64,000 bases of DNA from Enterobacter soli ATCC BAA-2102 (GCF_001654845.1 NZ_LXES01000011.1:39195-103194); one strand, 5' to 3'; positions 21,016-31,331 are shown, counted from the stretch's first letter. The notes: generated from the sequence alone by a model not told the origin. Numbers and translations are program-made.

Positions 21016-21489
21016 ATGAAAACGCCCCTGATCACCCGCGAAGGGTACGAAAAACTCAAAAAAGAGATGGATTACCTGTGGCGAGAAGAGCGCCCGGAAG
21101 TGACCAAAAAAGTCACCTGGGCGGCAAGCCTTGGCGATCGCAGCGAAAATGCTGACTACCAGTACAACAAAAAACGCCTGCGTGAGATAGACCGTCGGGT
21201 ACGTTACCTGACCAAATGCCTTGAGAACCTCAAAATCGTCGATTACTCCCCGCAACAGGAGGGCAAAGTGTTCTTCGGCGCATGGGTTGAAATTGAAAAT
21301 GATGACGGCAATACCCTGCGTTTTCGCATTGTCGGCTACGATGAAATTTTTGGTCGTAAGGATTACATCTCGATCGACTCGCCAATGGCCCGCGCGCTGC
21401 TGAAAAAGGAAGTGGGCGATTTGGCCGTTGTGCAGACACCTGCCGGCGAAGCCAGCTGGTACGTGAATGAGATTGAGTACGTTAAATAG
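21016..21489 (+). CDS. greB: Transcript cleavage factor GreB
   Basis: A 157-residue protein that enters the RNA polymerase secondary channel and stimulates cleavage of backtracked RNA. The N-terminal coiled coil carries the acidic tip LGDRSENADYQYNK (conserved Asp and Glu near residues 41-44), followed by the FKBP-like C-terminal domain (GRKDYISIDSPMARALL). Starts at MKTPLITREGY; an upstream in-frame start would add 18 unrelated residues. Divergent from ompR, upstream of tex. Confidence 0.96.
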   Translation: MKTPLITREGYEKLKKEMDYLWREERPEVTKKVTWAASLGDRSENADYQYNKKRLREIDRRVRYLTKCLENLKIVDYSPQQEGKVFFGAWVEIENDDGNTLRFRIVGYDEIFGRKDYISIDSPMARALLKKEVGDLAVVQTPAGEASWYVNEIEYVK

Positions 21490-21576
21490 TCCGAGAGCGC
21501 CCTCCACGGCTGGCATTTTGCCGTGTCAGCCCGTATAACTATCCCCTGATTTTTCGACTCAACAGATGATAAAGCC

Positions 21577-23907
21577 ATGATGAATGATTCGCTCTGCCGC
21601 ATTATTGCGGGTGATATTCAGGCCAGAGCTGAACAGGTAGAAGCTGCCGTTCGCCTGCTTGATGAAGGGAACACCGTGCCGTTTATTGCACGTTATCGTA
21701 AGGAAGTCACTGGCGGTCTGGATGATACTCAGCTGCGTAATCTGGAAACCCGCCTGGGTTATCTGCGCGAGCTGGAAGACCGGCGTCAGGCGATCCTCAA
21801 ATCCATTGGCGAACAAGGCAAGCTGACCAGCGACCTGGAAAAAGCCATTAACGGCACGCTGAGCAAAACCGAATTAGAAGATCTCTATCTGCCGTATAAA
21901 CCGAAACGCCGCACGCGCGGGCAGATTGCGATTGAAGCCGGTCTGGAGCCGCTGGCCGAGCTGCTGTGGAACACCCCATCCCACGACCCGGAAACCGAAG
22001 CCGCCAAATTTATCGACGCCGACAAAGGCGTGGCGGACACCAAAGCTACTCTTGATGGCGCGCGTTATATCCTGATGGAGCGCTTCGCCGAAGACGCCGC
22101 GCTGCTCTCTAAAGTACGTGACTATCTGTGGAAAAACGCGCACCTGGTGTCAACCGTGGTGAGCGGTAAAGAGGAAGAAGGCGCGAAGTTCCGCGACTAT
22201 TTCGATCACCACGAGCCGATTTCAACCACACCTTCTCACCGTGCGCTGGCGATGTTCCGTGGCCGCAACGAAGGTGTGTTGCAGCTTTCCCTGAATGCCG
22301 ATCCGCAGTTCGATGAGCCGCCAAAAGAGAGCCACTGCGAGCAGATCATTATCGATCACCTCGGCCTGCGTCTGAACAACGCCCCGGCGGATAGCTGGCG
22401 TAAAGGCGTGGTGAGCTGGACGTGGCGTATCAAGGTGCTGATGCACCTCGAAACCGAGCTAATGGGTACCGTGCGCGAGCGCGCCGAAGACGAAGCGATT
22501 AACGTATTTGCCCGTAACCTGCACGACCTGCTGATGGCCGCACCTGCTGGCCTGCGCGCCACCATGGGCCTCGATCCGGGCCTGCGTACCGGCGTGAAAG
22601 TGGCGGTGGTTGACGGAACCGGCAAACTGGTGGCTACCGACACCATTTACCCACACACCGGCCAGGCTGCGAAAGCGGCTGTCGCGGTTGCGGCACTGTG
22701 CGAGAAGTACAACGTTGAACTGGTTGCTATCGGTAACGGGACCGCATCCCGTGAAACCGAGCGTTTCTACCTCGACGTGCAGAAACAGTTCCCGAAAGTC
22801 ACTGCCCAGAAGGTGATCGTCAGTGAAGCGGGTGCGTCTGTTTACTCCGCATCTGAACTGGCAGCTCAGGAATTCCCGGATCTGGACGTTTCCCTGCGCG
22901 GCGCTGTTTCTATTGCCCGCCGCCTGCAAGACCCGCTGGCGGAGCTGGTGAAGATCGACCCGAAATCCATCGGTGTGGGCCAGTACCAGCACGATGTCAG
23001 CCAGACGCAGCTGGCGCGCAAGCTGGATGCGGTCGTGGAAGACTGCGTTAACGCCGTCGGTGTAGATCTGAATACCGCCTCCGTTCCCCTGCTGACCCGC
23101 GTGGCGGGCTTAACTCGTATGATGGCGCAGAACATCGTCGCCTGGCGTGACGAGAACGGTCAGTTCCAGAACCGTCAGCAGCTGCTGAAAGTCAGCCGTC
23201 TGGGGCCGAAAGCGTTTGAGCAATGCGCGGGCTTCCTGCGCATCAACCACGGCGATAACCCGCTGGACGCCTCAACCGTGCACCCGGAAGCCTATCCGGT
23301 GGTCGAGCGCATTCTGGCTGCCACTCAACAGGCGCTGAAAGAGTTGATGGGTGACAACAGCGCCCTGCGCAACCTGAAAGCGGCTGATTTCACCGACGAA
23401 CAGTTCGGTGTACCGACGGTGACCGACATCATCAAAGAGCTGGAAAAACCTGGCCGCGATCCGCGTCCTGAGTTTAAAACCGCGACCTTTGCTGAAGGCG
23501 TCGAAACCATGAACGACCTGCTGCCGGGCATGGTACTGGAAGGTGCGGTCACTAACGTCACCAACTTTGGTGCGTTTGTTGATATCGGCGTGCATCAGGA
23601 TGGCCTGGTCCATATCTCTTCGCTGGCCGATAAGTTCGTTGAAGATCCACACACCGTGGTCAAAGCGGGCGATATCGTGAAAGTGAAAGTGCTGGAAGTT
23701 GACCTGCAACGTAAGCGTATTGCCCTGACCATGCGTCTGGACGAGCAACCGGGTGAAACCAATGCGCGCCGTGGCAACGGCGGGGGCGCTCGCGAACAGC
23801 AGCGTCCTGCGGCCAAAGCCGCAAAACCACGTGGCCGTGATTCTCAGCCTGCGGGTAACAGCGCCATGATGGATGCGCTGGCAGCCGCAATGGGCAAGAA
23901 AAAGTAA
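21577..23907 (+). CDS. tex: Transcription accessory protein Tex (YhgF), S1 RNA-binding
   Basis: A 776-residue cytoplasmic nucleic-acid-binding protein related to eukaryotic Spt6. The N-terminal helical region is followed by a YqgF/RNase H-like domain beginning [17 protein letters not shown] (about residues 329-345), helix-hairpin-helix repeats ([40 protein letters not shown]), and a C-terminal S1 domain from [21 protein letters not shown] near 650. The tail is rich in Arg, Gly and Ala and carries [10 protein letters not shown]. Three residues longer than the E. coli protein. The 87-base gap from greB holds no terminator I can see. Confidence 0.94.
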   Translation: MMNDSLCRIIAGDIQARAEQVEAAVRLLDEGNTVPFIARYRKEVTGGLDDTQLRNLETRLGYLRELEDRRQAILKSIGEQGKLTSDLEKAINGTLSKTELEDLYLPYKPKRRTRGQIAIEAGLEPLAELLWNTPSHDPETEAAKFIDADKGVADTKATLDGARYILMERFAEDAALLSKVRDYLWKNAHLVSTVVSGKEEEGAKFRDYFDHHEPISTTPSHRALAMFRGRNEGVLQLSLNADPQFDEPPKESHCEQIIIDHLGLRLNNAPADSWRKGVVSWTWRIKVLMHLETELMGTVRERAEDEAINVFARNLHDLLMAAPAGLRATMGLDPGLRTGVKVAVVDGTGKLVATDTIYPHTGQAAKAAVAVAALCEKYNVELVAIGNGTASRETERFYLDVQKQFPKVTAQKVIVSEAGASVYSASELAAQEFPDLDVSLRGAVSIARRLQDPLAELVKIDPKSIGVGQYQHDVSQTQLARKLDAVVEDCVNAVGVDLNTASVPLLTRVAGLTRMMAQNIVAWRDENGQFQNRQQLLKVSRLGPKAFEQCAGFLRINHGDNPLDASTVHPEAYPVVERILAATQQALKELMGDNSALRNLKAADFTDEQFGVPTVTDIIKELEKPGRDPRPEFKTATFAEGVETMNDLLPGMVLEGAVTNVTNFGAFVDIGVHQDGLVHISSLADKFVEDPHTVVKAGDIVKVKVLEVDLQRKRIALTMRLDEQPGETNARRGNGGGAREQQRPAAKAAKPRGRDSQPAGNSAMMDALAAAMGKKK

Positions 23908-23918
23908 CGTCGTTAATT

Positions 23919-23949
23919 CCCTCACCCTCTCTTTTTGAGAGCGTGAGGG
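23919..23949. repeat. Degenerate CCCTCACCC palindrome after tex
   Basis: CCCTCACCCTCTC-TTTTT-GAGAGCGTGAGGG is an imperfect hairpin 11 bases past the tex stop. It looks like a worn member of the dispersed palindrome family and may act as a stem-loop at the end of the tex transcript. Beyond it to 24140 I see only AT-rich sequence. Confidence 0.55.
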
Positions 23950-24141
23950 AAAATTAATTAGCCTGCAAAATAATGGCTAATATGAAACCGATTGCATATC
24001 CGTATTTAAACCAACCCTCATCAGTTTATTAACAAATATGTTAATTCTGCGTGACACCCAATTGCATTAAATATTGCGCCAGGTCAATTCCCCTTCAAAT
24101 TAATACCCGCGTTAGCATCCCGTCACATTTTATGTATTGAT

Positions 24142-24160
24142 GATAAAAACAATTCTCATT
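24142..24160 (+). promoter_or_regulatory. Candidate Fur box upstream of feoA
   Basis: GATAAAAACAATTCTCATT matches the 19-base Fur consensus at 12 positions by my count. It lies about 49 bases before feoA. Iron repression by Fur is known for feo in E. coli and Salmonella. I did not find a convincing FNR site. Confidence 0.5.
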
Positions 24161-24208
24161 ACCATCGTATTGTTGATTATTTAACCTTTCCTTCTTTAAG
24201 TAGGCACT

Positions 24209-24436
24209 ATGCAATTTACTCCCGACAGTGCATGGAAAATTACCGGCTTCACCCGTGAAATTAGCCCGGCTTATCGGCAAAAACTGCTGTCATTAGGCAT
24301 GTTACCTGGCTCGTCATTCCAGGTCGTGCGCGTGGCCCCGCTGGGTGATCCTGTTCATATCGAAACCCGACGCGTAAACCTGGTTCTGCGTAAAAAAGAC
24401 CTCGCATTAATCGAAGTCGAAGCTATTTCCCGATAA
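24209..24436 (+). CDS. feoA: Ferrous iron transport accessory protein FeoA
   Basis: A 75-residue cytoplasmic protein with an SH3-like beta-barrel fold that supports FeoB, probably by contacting its GTPase domain. The family pattern is visible in [27 protein letters not shown] and in [20 protein letters not shown]. First gene of feoABC; feoB begins 30 bases later. Confidence 0.95.
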   Translation: MQFTPDSAWKITGFTREISPAYRQKLLSLGMLPGSSFQVVRVAPLGDPVHIETRRVNLVLRKKDLALIEVEAISR

Positions 24437-24466
24437 CAAGCCAGCGGTTTCAGTGAGTCTAATGCA

Positions 24467-26785
24467 ATGAAAAAATTAACTATTGGCTTAATTGGCAATC
24501 CTAATTCCGGCAAGACAACCTTATTTAACCAGTTAACTGGCGCTCGTCAGCGTGTGGGAAATTGGGCGGGTGTCACCGTTGAACGAAAAGAAGGTCAGTT
24601 TTCCACAACGGACCATCAGGTCACGCTGGTTGATCTGCCCGGAACCTATTCATTAACCACTATCTCGTCGCAAACCTCGCTCGATGAGCAGATTGCCTGC
24701 CACTATATTTTGAGCGGCGATGCGGATTTATTAATTAACGTGGTGGATGCCTCCAATCTGGAGCGCAACCTGTATCTGACGCTGCAACTGCTTGAGCTGG
24801 GTATTCCGTGCATTGTGGCGCTGAATATGCTCGACATCGCGGAAAAGCAACACCTGCGCATTGATGTCGATGCGCTCTCTGCCCGTCTGGGTTGCCCGGT
24901 TGTGCCGCTGGTCTCCACCCGCGCGCGTGGCATAGATGCCCTGAAACTGGCGATCGACCGCCATGTGGGGAACACCAGCGTTGAGCTGGTTCACTATGCC
25001 CAACCGCTGCTTCGCGAAGCCAGCCTGCTGGCGCAGGAAATGGAACAACACATGCCCGCTAAACAGCGCATGTGGCTCGGCCTGCAAATGCTGGAAGGGG
25101 ATATCTATAGCCGCGCCTACTCAGGCAACGCCGCCGATAAACTTGATGTTTCACTGGCGCGTCTTAACGACGAGCTAGACGATCCCGCGCTACACATTGC
25201 GGACGCCCGCTATCAGGCCATTGCCGCCATTTGTGATGTCGTGAGTAACGCCCTGACCGCAGAACCAAGCAAATTCACCGCCGCAGTCGACAAAATCGTC
25301 ATTAACCGCTTCCTCGGCCTGCCGGTGTTCTTGCTGGTGATGTACCTGATGTTCCTGCTGGCTATCAACATCGGGGGCGCGCTTCAGCCCATTTTTGATG
25401 CTGGCTCGGTGGCAATATTTGTCCATGGTATTCAGTGGATTGGATACACCCTGCACTTCCCTGAATGGCTGACCATTTTCCTTGCCCAGGGGCTTGGTGG
25501 CGGTATCAACACCGTTCTGCCACTGGTTCCGCAAATCGGCATGATGTACCTGTTCCTCTCCTTCCTTGAGGATTCCGGCTACATGGCACGTGCGGCCTTC
25601 GTGATGGACCGCCTGATGCAGGCGCTGGGTCTGCCGGGGAAATCCTTTGTGCCGCTGATTGTCGGTTTCGGCTGTAACGTGCCATCGGTCATGGGCGCTC
25701 GCACCCTGGATGCACCGCGTGAACGCCTGATGACCATCATGATGGCGCCATTTATGTCCTGCGGCGCGCGTCTGGCTATTTTCGCGGTCTTTGCCGCCGC
25801 CTTCTTTGGCCAGCAAGGTGCGCTGGCAGTGTTCTCGCTGTATGTGCTGGGCATCGTTATGGCTATCCTCACAGGGCTGATGCTCAAACACACCATCATG
25901 CGTGGTGAAGCCTCGCCGTTTGTGATGGAGCTGCCGGTGTATCACGTTCCTCATCTGAAAAGCCTGATTATTCAGACCTGGCAACGTCTGAAAGGCTTTG
26001 TACTGCGCGCCGGTAAAGTGATTGTCATCGTCAGCATCTTCCTGAGCGCGCTGAACAGCTTCACGCTGAGCGGCCAGGCGGCGGATAACATCAACGACTC
26101 TGCCCTTGCCTCCGTCAGCCGCGTCATCACGCCGGTCTTCAAGCCGATTGGTGTGCATGAAGATAACTGGCAGGCGACCGTCGGCCTGTTCACCGGCGCG
26201 ATGGCAAAAGAGGTCGTGGTCGGTACGCTGAACACGCTCTACACCGCAGAGAACATTCAGGAACAAGAGTTCAACCCTGCTGAATTTAGCCTGGGCAACG
26301 AACTGCTCGGTGCCGCAGAAGAAACCTGGCAGAGCCTGAAAGACACCTTCAGCCTGAGCGTGCTGGCGAACCCAATCGAAGCCAGTAAAGGCGATGGCGA
26401 AATGGCGACCGGTGCGATGGGTGTGATGAGCGAGAAATTTGGCAGCGCATCAGCGGCCTACAGCTACCTGATCTTCGTGCTGCTCTATATTCCGTGCATC
26501 TCGGTGATGGGGGCCATTGCCCGCGAGTCCAGCCGTGGCTGGATGGGCTTCTCCGTATTGTGGGGGCTGAACATCGCTTATTCGCTGTCGACGATTTTCT
26601 ATCAGACCGTCAACTTCAGCCAGCATCCACGCTACAGCCTGGTCTGTATCCTGGCGGTTATTTTGTTCAACGTGATCGTTCTGGGCCTGCTGCGCCGGGC
26701 GCGCAGTCGTGTCGACATCAACCTGCTGGCTACGCGCAAAACTGCCGCTAACTGCTGCAACAGCCCGGCGGGCGACTGTCACTAA
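24467..26785 (+). CDS. feoB: Fe(II) transporter FeoB
   Basis: A 772-residue inner-membrane ferrous iron transporter. The cytoplasmic GTPase domain has G1 GNPNSGKTT (residues 10-18), G3 DLPGTYS and G4 NMLD near 120-123. A helical GDI-like domain follows to about 270, then the membrane domain with two Gate repeats, including [22 protein letters not shown] and [15 protein letters not shown]. The C-terminal tail carries Cys-Cys ([10 protein letters not shown]). It imports ferrous iron under low oxygen or acidic conditions. Confidence 0.97.
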   Translation: MKKLTIGLIGNPNSGKTTLFNQLTGARQRVGNWAGVTVERKEGQFSTTDHQVTLVDLPGTYSLTTISSQTSLDEQIACHYILSGDADLLINVVDASNLERNLYLTLQLLELGIPCIVALNMLDIAEKQHLRIDVDALSARLGCPVVPLVSTRARGIDALKLAIDRHVGNTSVELVHYAQPLLREASLLAQEMEQHMPAKQRMWLGLQMLEGDIYSRAYSGNAADKLDVSLARLNDELDDPALHIADARYQAIAAICDVVSNALTAEPSKFTAAVDKIVINRFLGLPVFLLVMYLMFLLAINIGGALQPIFDAGSVAIFVHGIQWIGYTLHFPEWLTIFLAQGLGGGINTVLPLVPQIGMMYLFLSFLEDSGYMARAAFVMDRLMQALGLPGKSFVPLIVGFGCNVPSVMGARTLDAPRERLMTIMMAPFMSCGARLAIFAVFAAAFFGQQGALAVFSLYVLGIVMAILTGLMLKHTIMRGEASPFVMELPVYHVPHLKSLIIQTWQRLKGFVLRAGKVIVIVSIFLSALNSFTLSGQAADNINDSALASVSRVITPVFKPIGVHEDNWQATVGLFTGAMAKEVVVGTLNTLYTAENIQEQEFNPAEFSLGNELLGAAEETWQSLKDTFSLSVLANPIEASKGDGEMATGAMGVMSEKFGSASAAYSYLIFVLLYIPCISVMGAIARESSRGWMGFSVLWGLNIAYSLSTIFYQTVNFSQHPRYSLVCILAVILFNVIVLGLLRRARSRVDINLLATRKTAANCCNSPAGDCH

Positions 26786-26796
26786 GGAGAATCACC

Positions 26797-27033
26797 ATGG
26801 CATCGTTGATTCAGGTTCGTGATTTACTGGCGCTGCAAGGGCGTATGGAGGCAAAGCAGTTGAGCCTCAGCCTGCATACGCCGCAACCGATGATCGATGC
26901 CATGCTTGAAAGACTGGAAGCGATGGGGAAAGCCATACGTATTCAGGAAGATGCGGATGGGTGTTTATCCGGCAGTTGCAAAAGCTGCCCGGAAGGCAAA
27001 GCCTGTCTCAGGGAGTGGTGGACGCTTCGTTAA
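26797..27033 (+). CDS. feoC: FeoC, ferrous iron transport accessory protein
   Basis: A 78-residue winged-helix protein with the cluster-binding cysteine pattern [15 protein letters not shown] near residues 56-70, where an iron-sulfur cluster can sit. In relatives FeoC protects FeoB from FtsH degradation. It starts 11 bases after feoB behind AAGGAGA. Confidence 0.93.
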   Translation: MASLIQVRDLLALQGRMEAKQLSLSLHTPQPMIDAMLERLEAMGKAIRIQEDADGCLSGSCKSCPEGKACLREWWTLR

Positions 27034-27037
27034 TAAT

Positions 27038-27070
27038 GCCGGGCAAGCAGAGCGCTTCCCGGCGTTTTTA
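27038..27070 (+). terminator. Terminator after feoC
   Basis: GCCGGG at 27038-27043 pairs with CCCGGC at 27058-27063, with an AGCGCT loop core, then GTTTTTATT. It begins four bases after the feoC stop and abuts the end of the convergent small gene. Confidence 0.75.
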
Positions 27071-27340
27071 TTACTTATACACGTCCGCGGTGGCGCGCAC
27101 GTTTTTGGTTTGTTTTTCTGCACTGGTCACAACGTAGTACGTCCCGCCCAGCTCATCTGCCTTTTTAGACAACTCTTTTCTCGCGTCCATTGGCGCGGTG
27201 GTGTCAGAGGTTGTGATCTCACCAATTTTGGTCAGATTCATCCCAGCAAGCTTATCTTTTTCCAGCTCTTTCGCTGCAAAAACGCCAAATGACAGTGACC
27301 CAATAACCAGAGAAGTGACAATACCTGTAACAAGTTTCAT
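27071..27340 (-). CDS. Small secreted DUF1471 protein (YahO/BhsA/McbA family)
   Basis: An 89-residue precursor with a clear signal peptide (MKLVTGIVTSLVIGSLSFG, cleavage predicted after VFA). The mature part KIGEITTSDTTAPMDARKELSKKADE followed by GGTYYVVTSA fits the YdgH/BhsA/McbA-like domain (DUF1471), closest in pattern to E. coli YahO. Such periplasmic or outer-membrane proteins are linked to stress, biofilm and surface properties, but no function can be read here. A second ATG two codons upstream is possible; the chosen one has better spacing to GGAGAG. E. coli K-12 has no such gene at this site. Confidence 0.8.
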   Translation of the reverse strand: MKLVTGIVTSLVIGSLSFGVFAAKELEKDKLAGMNLTKIGEITTSDTTAPMDARKELSKKADELGGTYYVVTSAEKQTKNVRATADVYK

Positions 27341-27452
27341 AGCCATGACTCTCCATAGGATTGTTGTTTTGATTATCGTAGGCAGTTCGACCGCAACGAT
27401 ATGATGAGTATTGTTGCGGTGCGTAACTTTTGCCAGGATGGATAGAAAATAA

Positions 27453-28226
27453 TCAGTTTAAACGTTGACTTAACGCAACGAGAGCGGAACAAAACTCAGC
27501 GGGGTGTGAGATAAACGGCGCGTGCGCGGCTTTCGCCACCACATGTGATTCGCTTTGCGGCCACAGCGTATCCAGCAACGGAACCACTTTACGTGGCACC
27601 AGCCCGTCCAGATAACCGTAGATCCGCAGATGTGGCAGGGCAAGCGTTGCCAGCGGCTCACGCAGATCGACCGTTTTTAAAATCTCCAGCCCACCATTCA
27701 GGACTTCAACATCCGGCATCGGCAGTGACAACACGGTATTTTTCAGCGTACGGGCGTCCTGTCGGGCCGTTTCAGTGCCCATGGTTTGCAGCGCCAGGAA
27801 GCGTTCCACCGTCCGCTGAAAATCTTCACTCAGTTGCTGCTGGAACCCGGCCAGCACGTCAGGCTTAATGCCCGGCCACGCGTCGCGCGCGCTAAAGCAC
27901 GGCGAAGAGGCCACCGTCACCAGTGCCTGCACGCGTTCCGGGTGGGTCAGCGCAATCTGGCTTGCCACCAGCCCACCCAGACTCCAGCCGAGCCAGATGG
28001 CGTTTTGCGGCGCCGCATCCAGAACGTGCTGCGCCATCTCATCCAGCGACATCGCTTGATAGCCGTGGCTGCGGCCAAACCCCGGAAGATCCACCAGGTG
28101 CAGCGTAAAATGCGAGGCCAGTTCCGCACTTACGCAATGCCATACTTCGGCGTTCAGTCCCCATCCGTGCAGCAGCACAAGATGGCAATTTCCCGTCCCT
28201 ACGGTCTGCCACCACAGAGTCTTCAT
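27453..28226 (-). CDS. bioH: Pimeloyl-[acyl-carrier protein] methyl ester esterase
   Basis: A 257-residue alpha/beta-hydrolase that releases pimeloyl-ACP from its methyl ester, closing the pimelate stage of biotin synthesis. The nucleophile elbow is GWSLGG (Ser near residue 82), the oxyanion region [10 protein letters not shown] is near 20, and the catalytic His is in [11 protein letters not shown] near 235. Divergent from gntX with 36 bases between them, and not linked to other bio genes, as in E. coli. Confidence 0.95.
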   Translation of the reverse strand: MKTLWWQTVGTGNCHLVLLHGWGLNAEVWHCVSAELASHFTLHLVDLPGFGRSHGYQAMSLDEMAQHVLDAAPQNAIWLGWSLGGLVASQIALTHPERVQALVTVASSPCFSARDAWPGIKPDVLAGFQQQLSEDFQRTVERFLALQTMGTETARQDARTLKNTVLSLPMPDVEVLNGGLEILKTVDLREPLATLALPHLRIYGYLDGLVPRKVVPLLDTLWPQSESHVVAKAAHAPFISHPAEFCSALVALSQRLN

Positions 28227-28262
28227 CAGTTACTGTTCTCTTTTTTCACAAGGAGGTTGCAC

Positions 28263-28946
28263 ATGCTAACAGTGCCTGGCTTGTGCTGGCTATGCCGAAT
28301 GCCACTTGCCCTGAGCCGATGGGGGATTTGCTCTGTGTGTACGCGCGCGCTGATGCGCCCTGCCTGCGGGTGTCCACAGTGCGGTTTACCTGCCACAAAC
28401 CCGAACATCCCTTGCGGGCGTTGCCTGCAAAAGCCACCGCCGTGGAGTGCATTAGTGGCGGTGACGGATTACGTCCCACCTCTGAGTGGGCTGGTTCACC
28501 AGTTTAAATTTTCTCGTCAGAGCACCCTGGCCATCCCGCTCGCCCGTGTGTTGCTCCTGGCGATTTTACAGGCGCGCCGCCGCCGCGATTTGCCACGCGT
28601 CGACTGCATCGTGAATGTGCCGCTGCACGCCCGTCGGCACTGGCGGCGCGGCTATAACCAGAGTGACCTGCTCTGCCGGCCGCTCGCTCACTGGCTGGGT
28701 TGTCGCTACCCTGCGTCTGCACTTAAACGCATCCACGCCACCGCAATACAACACCGGTTGAATGCACGGCTGCGCAAAAAGAACCTTAAAAATGCCTTTC
28801 GCCTTGAATTCGCGGTGAAAGGCCTCCATATCGCGATTGTGGATGATGTCGTCACTACGGGCAGTACCGTTGCTGAACTTTCCCGACTGCTTTTGCGAAG
28901 CGGTGCCGCGTCTGTTCAGGTATGGTGTCTGTGCCGTACCTTGTAG
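28263..28946 (+). CDS. gntX: GntX/ComF-like phosphoribosyltransferase-fold protein
   Basis: A 227-residue protein of the ComF family. The N-terminus carries zinc-binding Cys pairs: CWLC near residue 8, CSVC, then CPQCGLP and CGRC. The C-terminal domain has the PRPP-binding motif VDDVVTTGSTVAE near 191-203. It was named from a gonococcal/gluconate context, and its substrate is unknown; family relatives take part in DNA uptake (ComF). An open frame extends far upstream through bioH antisense, but the start MLTVPGLCWLC behind AAGGAGG at 28250 is clearly right. Confidence 0.92.
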   Translation: MLTVPGLCWLCRMPLALSRWGICSVCTRALMRPACGCPQCGLPATNPNIPCGRCLQKPPPWSALVAVTDYVPPLSGLVHQFKFSRQSTLAIPLARVLLLAILQARRRRDLPRVDCIVNVPLHARRHWRRGYNQSDLLCRPLAHWLGCRYPASALKRIHATAIQHRLNARLRKKNLKNAFRLEFAVKGLHIAIVDDVVTTGSTVAELSRLLLRSGAASVQVWCLCRTL

Positions 28947-29007
28947 CCCTTCTTCAATGGGCGTATTATTATACCCAGGTAATTTAGTCAACTATTAGGC
29001 CAAAGCT

Positions 29008-29583
29008 ATGATCCGTATTTCCGATTCTGCACAAGCGCACTTTGCCAAACTGCTGGCAAATCAGGAAGAAGGGACGCAGATCCGCGTGTTTGTGATCAAT
29101 CCAGGCACTCCGAATGCAGAATGTGGTGTCTCTTATTGTCCGCCGGACGCTGTGGAAGCAACTGACACTGCCCTTAAATTTGAACAGCTCACCGCCTACG
29201 TAGATGAGCTGAGCGCGCCGTATCTTGATGATGCGGAAATCGACTTCGTCACAGACCAACTGGGCTCTCAGCTGACCCTGAAAGCACCAAACGCGAAAAT
29301 GCGTAAAGTGTCTGACGATGCGCCACTAATGGAGCGCGTTGAGTATCTGCTGCAATCCCAGATTAATCCTCAGCTGGCAGGCCATGGCGGCCGTGTTTCG
29401 CTGATGGAAATCACTGAAGATGGTCTGGCGATCCTTCAGTTTGGCGGCGGCTGTAACGGCTGTTCAATGGTCGATGTGACCCTGAAAGAAGGGATCGAGA
29501 AGCAGTTGCTGAACGAGTTCCCTGAACTGAAAGGCGTGCGCGACCTGACCGAACACCAGCGCGGCGAGCACTCTTACTACTAA
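29008..29583 (+). CDS. nfuA: Fe-S biogenesis protein NfuA
   Basis: A 191-residue iron-sulfur carrier. The N-terminal degenerate A-type (HesB-like) domain spans residues 1-95, and the C-terminal NifU-like domain has [14 protein letters not shown] with Cys149 and Cys152 as the cluster ligands. It delivers 4Fe-4S clusters to client apoproteins such as aconitase under oxidative stress or iron limitation. It lies 61 bases after gntX, with a possible promoter between. Confidence 0.96.
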   Translation: MIRISDSAQAHFAKLLANQEEGTQIRVFVINPGTPNAECGVSYCPPDAVEATDTALKFEQLTAYVDELSAPYLDDAEIDFVTDQLGSQLTLKAPNAKMRKVSDDAPLMERVEYLLQSQINPQLAGHGGRVSLMEITEDGLAILQFGGGCNGCSMVDVTLKEGIEKQLLNEFPELKGVRDLTEHQRGEHSYY

Positions 29584-29594
29584 GTGCCCGTCTT

Positions 29595-29624
29595 GCCCGG
29601 TGGCGCTGCGCTTACCGGGCCTAC
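29595..29624. repeat. Classical REP element after nfuA
   Basis: GCCCGGTGGCGCTGCGCTTA followed by CCGGGCCTAC has the stem GCCCGGT/ACCGGGC with the interior GGCGCTGCGC typical of enterobacterial REP elements. Confidence 0.8.
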
Positions 29625-29630
29625 AAAACA

Positions 29631-29676
29631 GTGCGGTCTGATGCCCTCACCCCGGCCCTCTCCCACGGGAGAGGGT
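29631..29676. repeat. Dispersed CCCTCTCCC palindrome between nfuA and gntT
   Basis: GTGCGGTCTGATGCCCTCAC leads into CCCGGCCCTCTCCC-AC-GGGAGAGGG. It is the best-preserved copy of the family and the reverse complement of the copy at 18674-18720. It ends 10 bases before a GGTAACC/GGTTACC terminator hairpin. Confidence 0.8.
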
Positions 29677-29685
29677 GAAAACATT

Positions 29686-29716
29686 AAAAACGGTAACCTC
29701 ATGGTTACCGTTTTGC
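29686..29716 (+). terminator. Terminator-like hairpin after nfuA
   Basis: AAAAACGGTAACC-TCAT-GGTTACCGTTTT is a perfect stem with T-run, so it can end transcripts from nfuA. It stands next to the palindrome at 29631. Confidence 0.75.
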
Positions 29717-29787
29717 GTTTACCTCCAGATGTTGACCTGCGTCCCATATTTTAAATTTTGCCCTCCAGGGTGATTCTCAATCACATC

Positions 29788-29804
29788 ATGTTACCCGTAT
29801 CATT
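29788..29804 (+). promoter_or_regulatory. Candidate GntR operator 1 of gntT
   Basis: ATGTTACCCGTATCATT fits the GntR operator pattern ATGTTACC-GATAACA in its left half and in part of its right half. It lies about 160 bases before gntT. The preceding GGTGATTCTCAATCACA looks like a CRP site but its spacer is seven bases instead of six. Confidence 0.6.
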
Positions 29805-29927
29805 CTCGTGGGCACTAAGCACCCTCATAACAGCCGACTAAACTTAATAGTTTCACAGGCATCAGTATTAGTGCCGTTAACGCTCTGTTCCCAGTTGGGA
29901 CAATCGGAACTTGTCGTTGAAACAATG

Positions 29928-29944
29928 ACGTTACCCATAACAAT
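29928..29944 (+). promoter_or_regulatory. Candidate GntR operator 2 of gntT
   Basis: ACGTTACCCATAACAAT matches GTTACC-ATAAC almost fully. It lies 18 bases before the gntT ATG. A pair of operators about 140 bases apart allows looping by GntR, as described for E. coli gntT. Confidence 0.65.
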
Positions 29945-29962
29945 TCAAAGGCCAGGTAAATC

Positions 29963-31279
29963 ATGCCATTAGTCATCGTCGCTATCGGTGTAGTCTTATT
30001 ACTGCTCTTGATGATCCGCTTCAAAATGAACGGATTTATCGCTCTGGTTCTGGTGGCACTTGCAGTCGGTCTGATGCAAGGGATGCCGCTGGTGAAAGTC
30101 ATCAGCTCCATTAAAGCCGGTGTCGGTGGTACGCTCGGCAGCCTGGCGCTGATCATGGGCTTCGGCGCCATGCTCGGTAAAATGCTGGCGGATTGTGGTG
30201 GTGCGCAGCGTATTGCGACCACGCTTATCGCCAAATTCGGTAAGAAAAATATTCAGTGGGCAGTGGTATTAACCGGTTTTACCGTCGGTTTCGCGCTGTT
30301 CTATGAAGTCGGCTTCGTGCTGATGCTGCCACTGGTGTTCACCATCGCCGCGGCGGCAAACATTCCTCTGCTGTTCGTCGGTGTGCCAATGGCTGCGGCG
30401 CTGTCCGTAACGCACGGCTTCCTGCCGCCGCACCCGGGCCCAACCGCTATCGCGACCATTTTCCATGCCGATATGGGTAAAACCCTGCTGTTCGGTACGA
30501 TTCTGGCGATCCCAACCGTGATTCTGGCAGGCCCGGTATTTGCGCGCTTCCTGAAAGGCATTGATAAGCCAATCCCGGAAGGTCTGTACAGCGCGAAAAC
30601 CTTCACTGAAGAAGAGATGCCAGGCTTTGGCGTCAGCGTCTGGACCTCTCTGGTGCCGGTGATTCTGATGGCGATGCGTGCTGTCGCAGAGATGATCCTG
30701 CCAAAAGGTCACGCGTTCCTGTCCGTTGCCGAATTCCTGGGTGACCCGGTTATGGCGACGCTGATTGCGGTACTGATTGCGATGTTCACCTTCGGTCTGA
30801 ACCGTGGGCGTTCAATGGATCAGATCAACGACACGCTGACCTCTTCCATCAAAATTATTGCCATGATGCTCCTGATCATCGGCGGTGGCGGTGCGTTCAA
30901 GCAGGTTCTGGTCGACAGTGGCGTGGATAAATACATCGCAGCAATGATGCATGAAACCAACGTCTCTCCGCTGTTTATGGCCTGGTCTATCGCTGCGGTT
31001 CTGCGTATCGCGTTGGGCTCTGCAACCGTCGCGGCAATCACTGCCGGTGGTATCGTGGCACCGTTGATTGCAACCACTGGCGTCAGCCCGGAGCTGATGG
31101 TGATTGCGGTGGGTTCCGGTAGCGTGATTTTCTCTCACGTAAACGATCCAGGCTTCTGGCTGTTCAAGGAGTACTTCAACCTGACTATCGGTGAAACCAT
31201 CAAGTCCTGGTCAATGCTGGAAACCATTATTTCCGTCTGCGGCCTGGTTGGGGTTCTGCTGTTGAATATGGTTGTCTGA
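29963..31279 (+). CDS. gntT: High-affinity gluconate permease GntT
   Basis: A 438-residue inner-membrane gluconate:H+ symporter of the GntP family, nearly identical to E. coli GntT. About a dozen membrane helices are evident from the first (VIVAIGVVLLLLLMI) to the last (ICGLVG-type hydrophobic end). Conserved family stretches are HGFLPPHPGPTAIA and GSGSVIFSHVNDPGFW. Regulated by GntR through operators at 29788 and 29928. Confidence 0.96.
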   Translation: MPLVIVAIGVVLLLLLMIRFKMNGFIALVLVALAVGLMQGMPLVKVISSIKAGVGGTLGSLALIMGFGAMLGKMLADCGGAQRIATTLIAKFGKKNIQWAVVLTGFTVGFALFYEVGFVLMLPLVFTIAAAANIPLLFVGVPMAAALSVTHGFLPPHPGPTAIATIFHADMGKTLLFGTILAIPTVILAGPVFARFLKGIDKPIPEGLYSAKTFTEEEMPGFGVSVWTSLVPVILMAMRAVAEMILPKGHAFLSVAEFLGDPVMATLIAVLIAMFTFGLNRGRSMDQINDTLTSSIKIIAMMLLIIGGGGAFKQVLVDSGVDKYIAAMMHETNVSPLFMAWSIAAVLRIALGSATVAAITAGGIVAPLIATTGVSPELMVIAVGSGSVIFSHVNDPGFWLFKEYFNLTIGETIKSWSMLETIISVCGLVGVLLLNMVV

Positions 31280-31287
31280 TGCCATAA

Positions 31288-31319
31288 GTCGGGTGGCGGC
31301 TTCGCCTTACCCGACCTAC
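31288..31319. repeat. Classical REP element after gntT
   Basis: GTCGGGTGGCGGCTTCGCCT followed by TACCCGACCTAC: stem GTCGGGT/ACCCGAC with the inner GGCGGCTTCGCC hairpin. A typical enterobacterial REP. Confidence 0.85.
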
Positions 31320-31331
31320 TCAGACTAATGT

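Noticed and set aside
25190..26266. 358-residue minus-strand frame inside feoB
   Set aside because: Antisense shadow; the His- and Gln-rich composition comes from the complement of feoB membrane codons.
27786..28946. 386-residue plus-strand frame covering bioH antisense and gntX
   Set aside because: Only the last 227 residues are GntX; the rest is antisense to bioH, and the GntX start at 28263 has a strong ribosome site.
29770..29786. CRP site GGTGATTCTCAATCACA before gntT
   Set aside because: The spacer between half-sites is seven bases instead of six, so it was not listed as a CRP site although gntT is CRP-dependent in E. coli.
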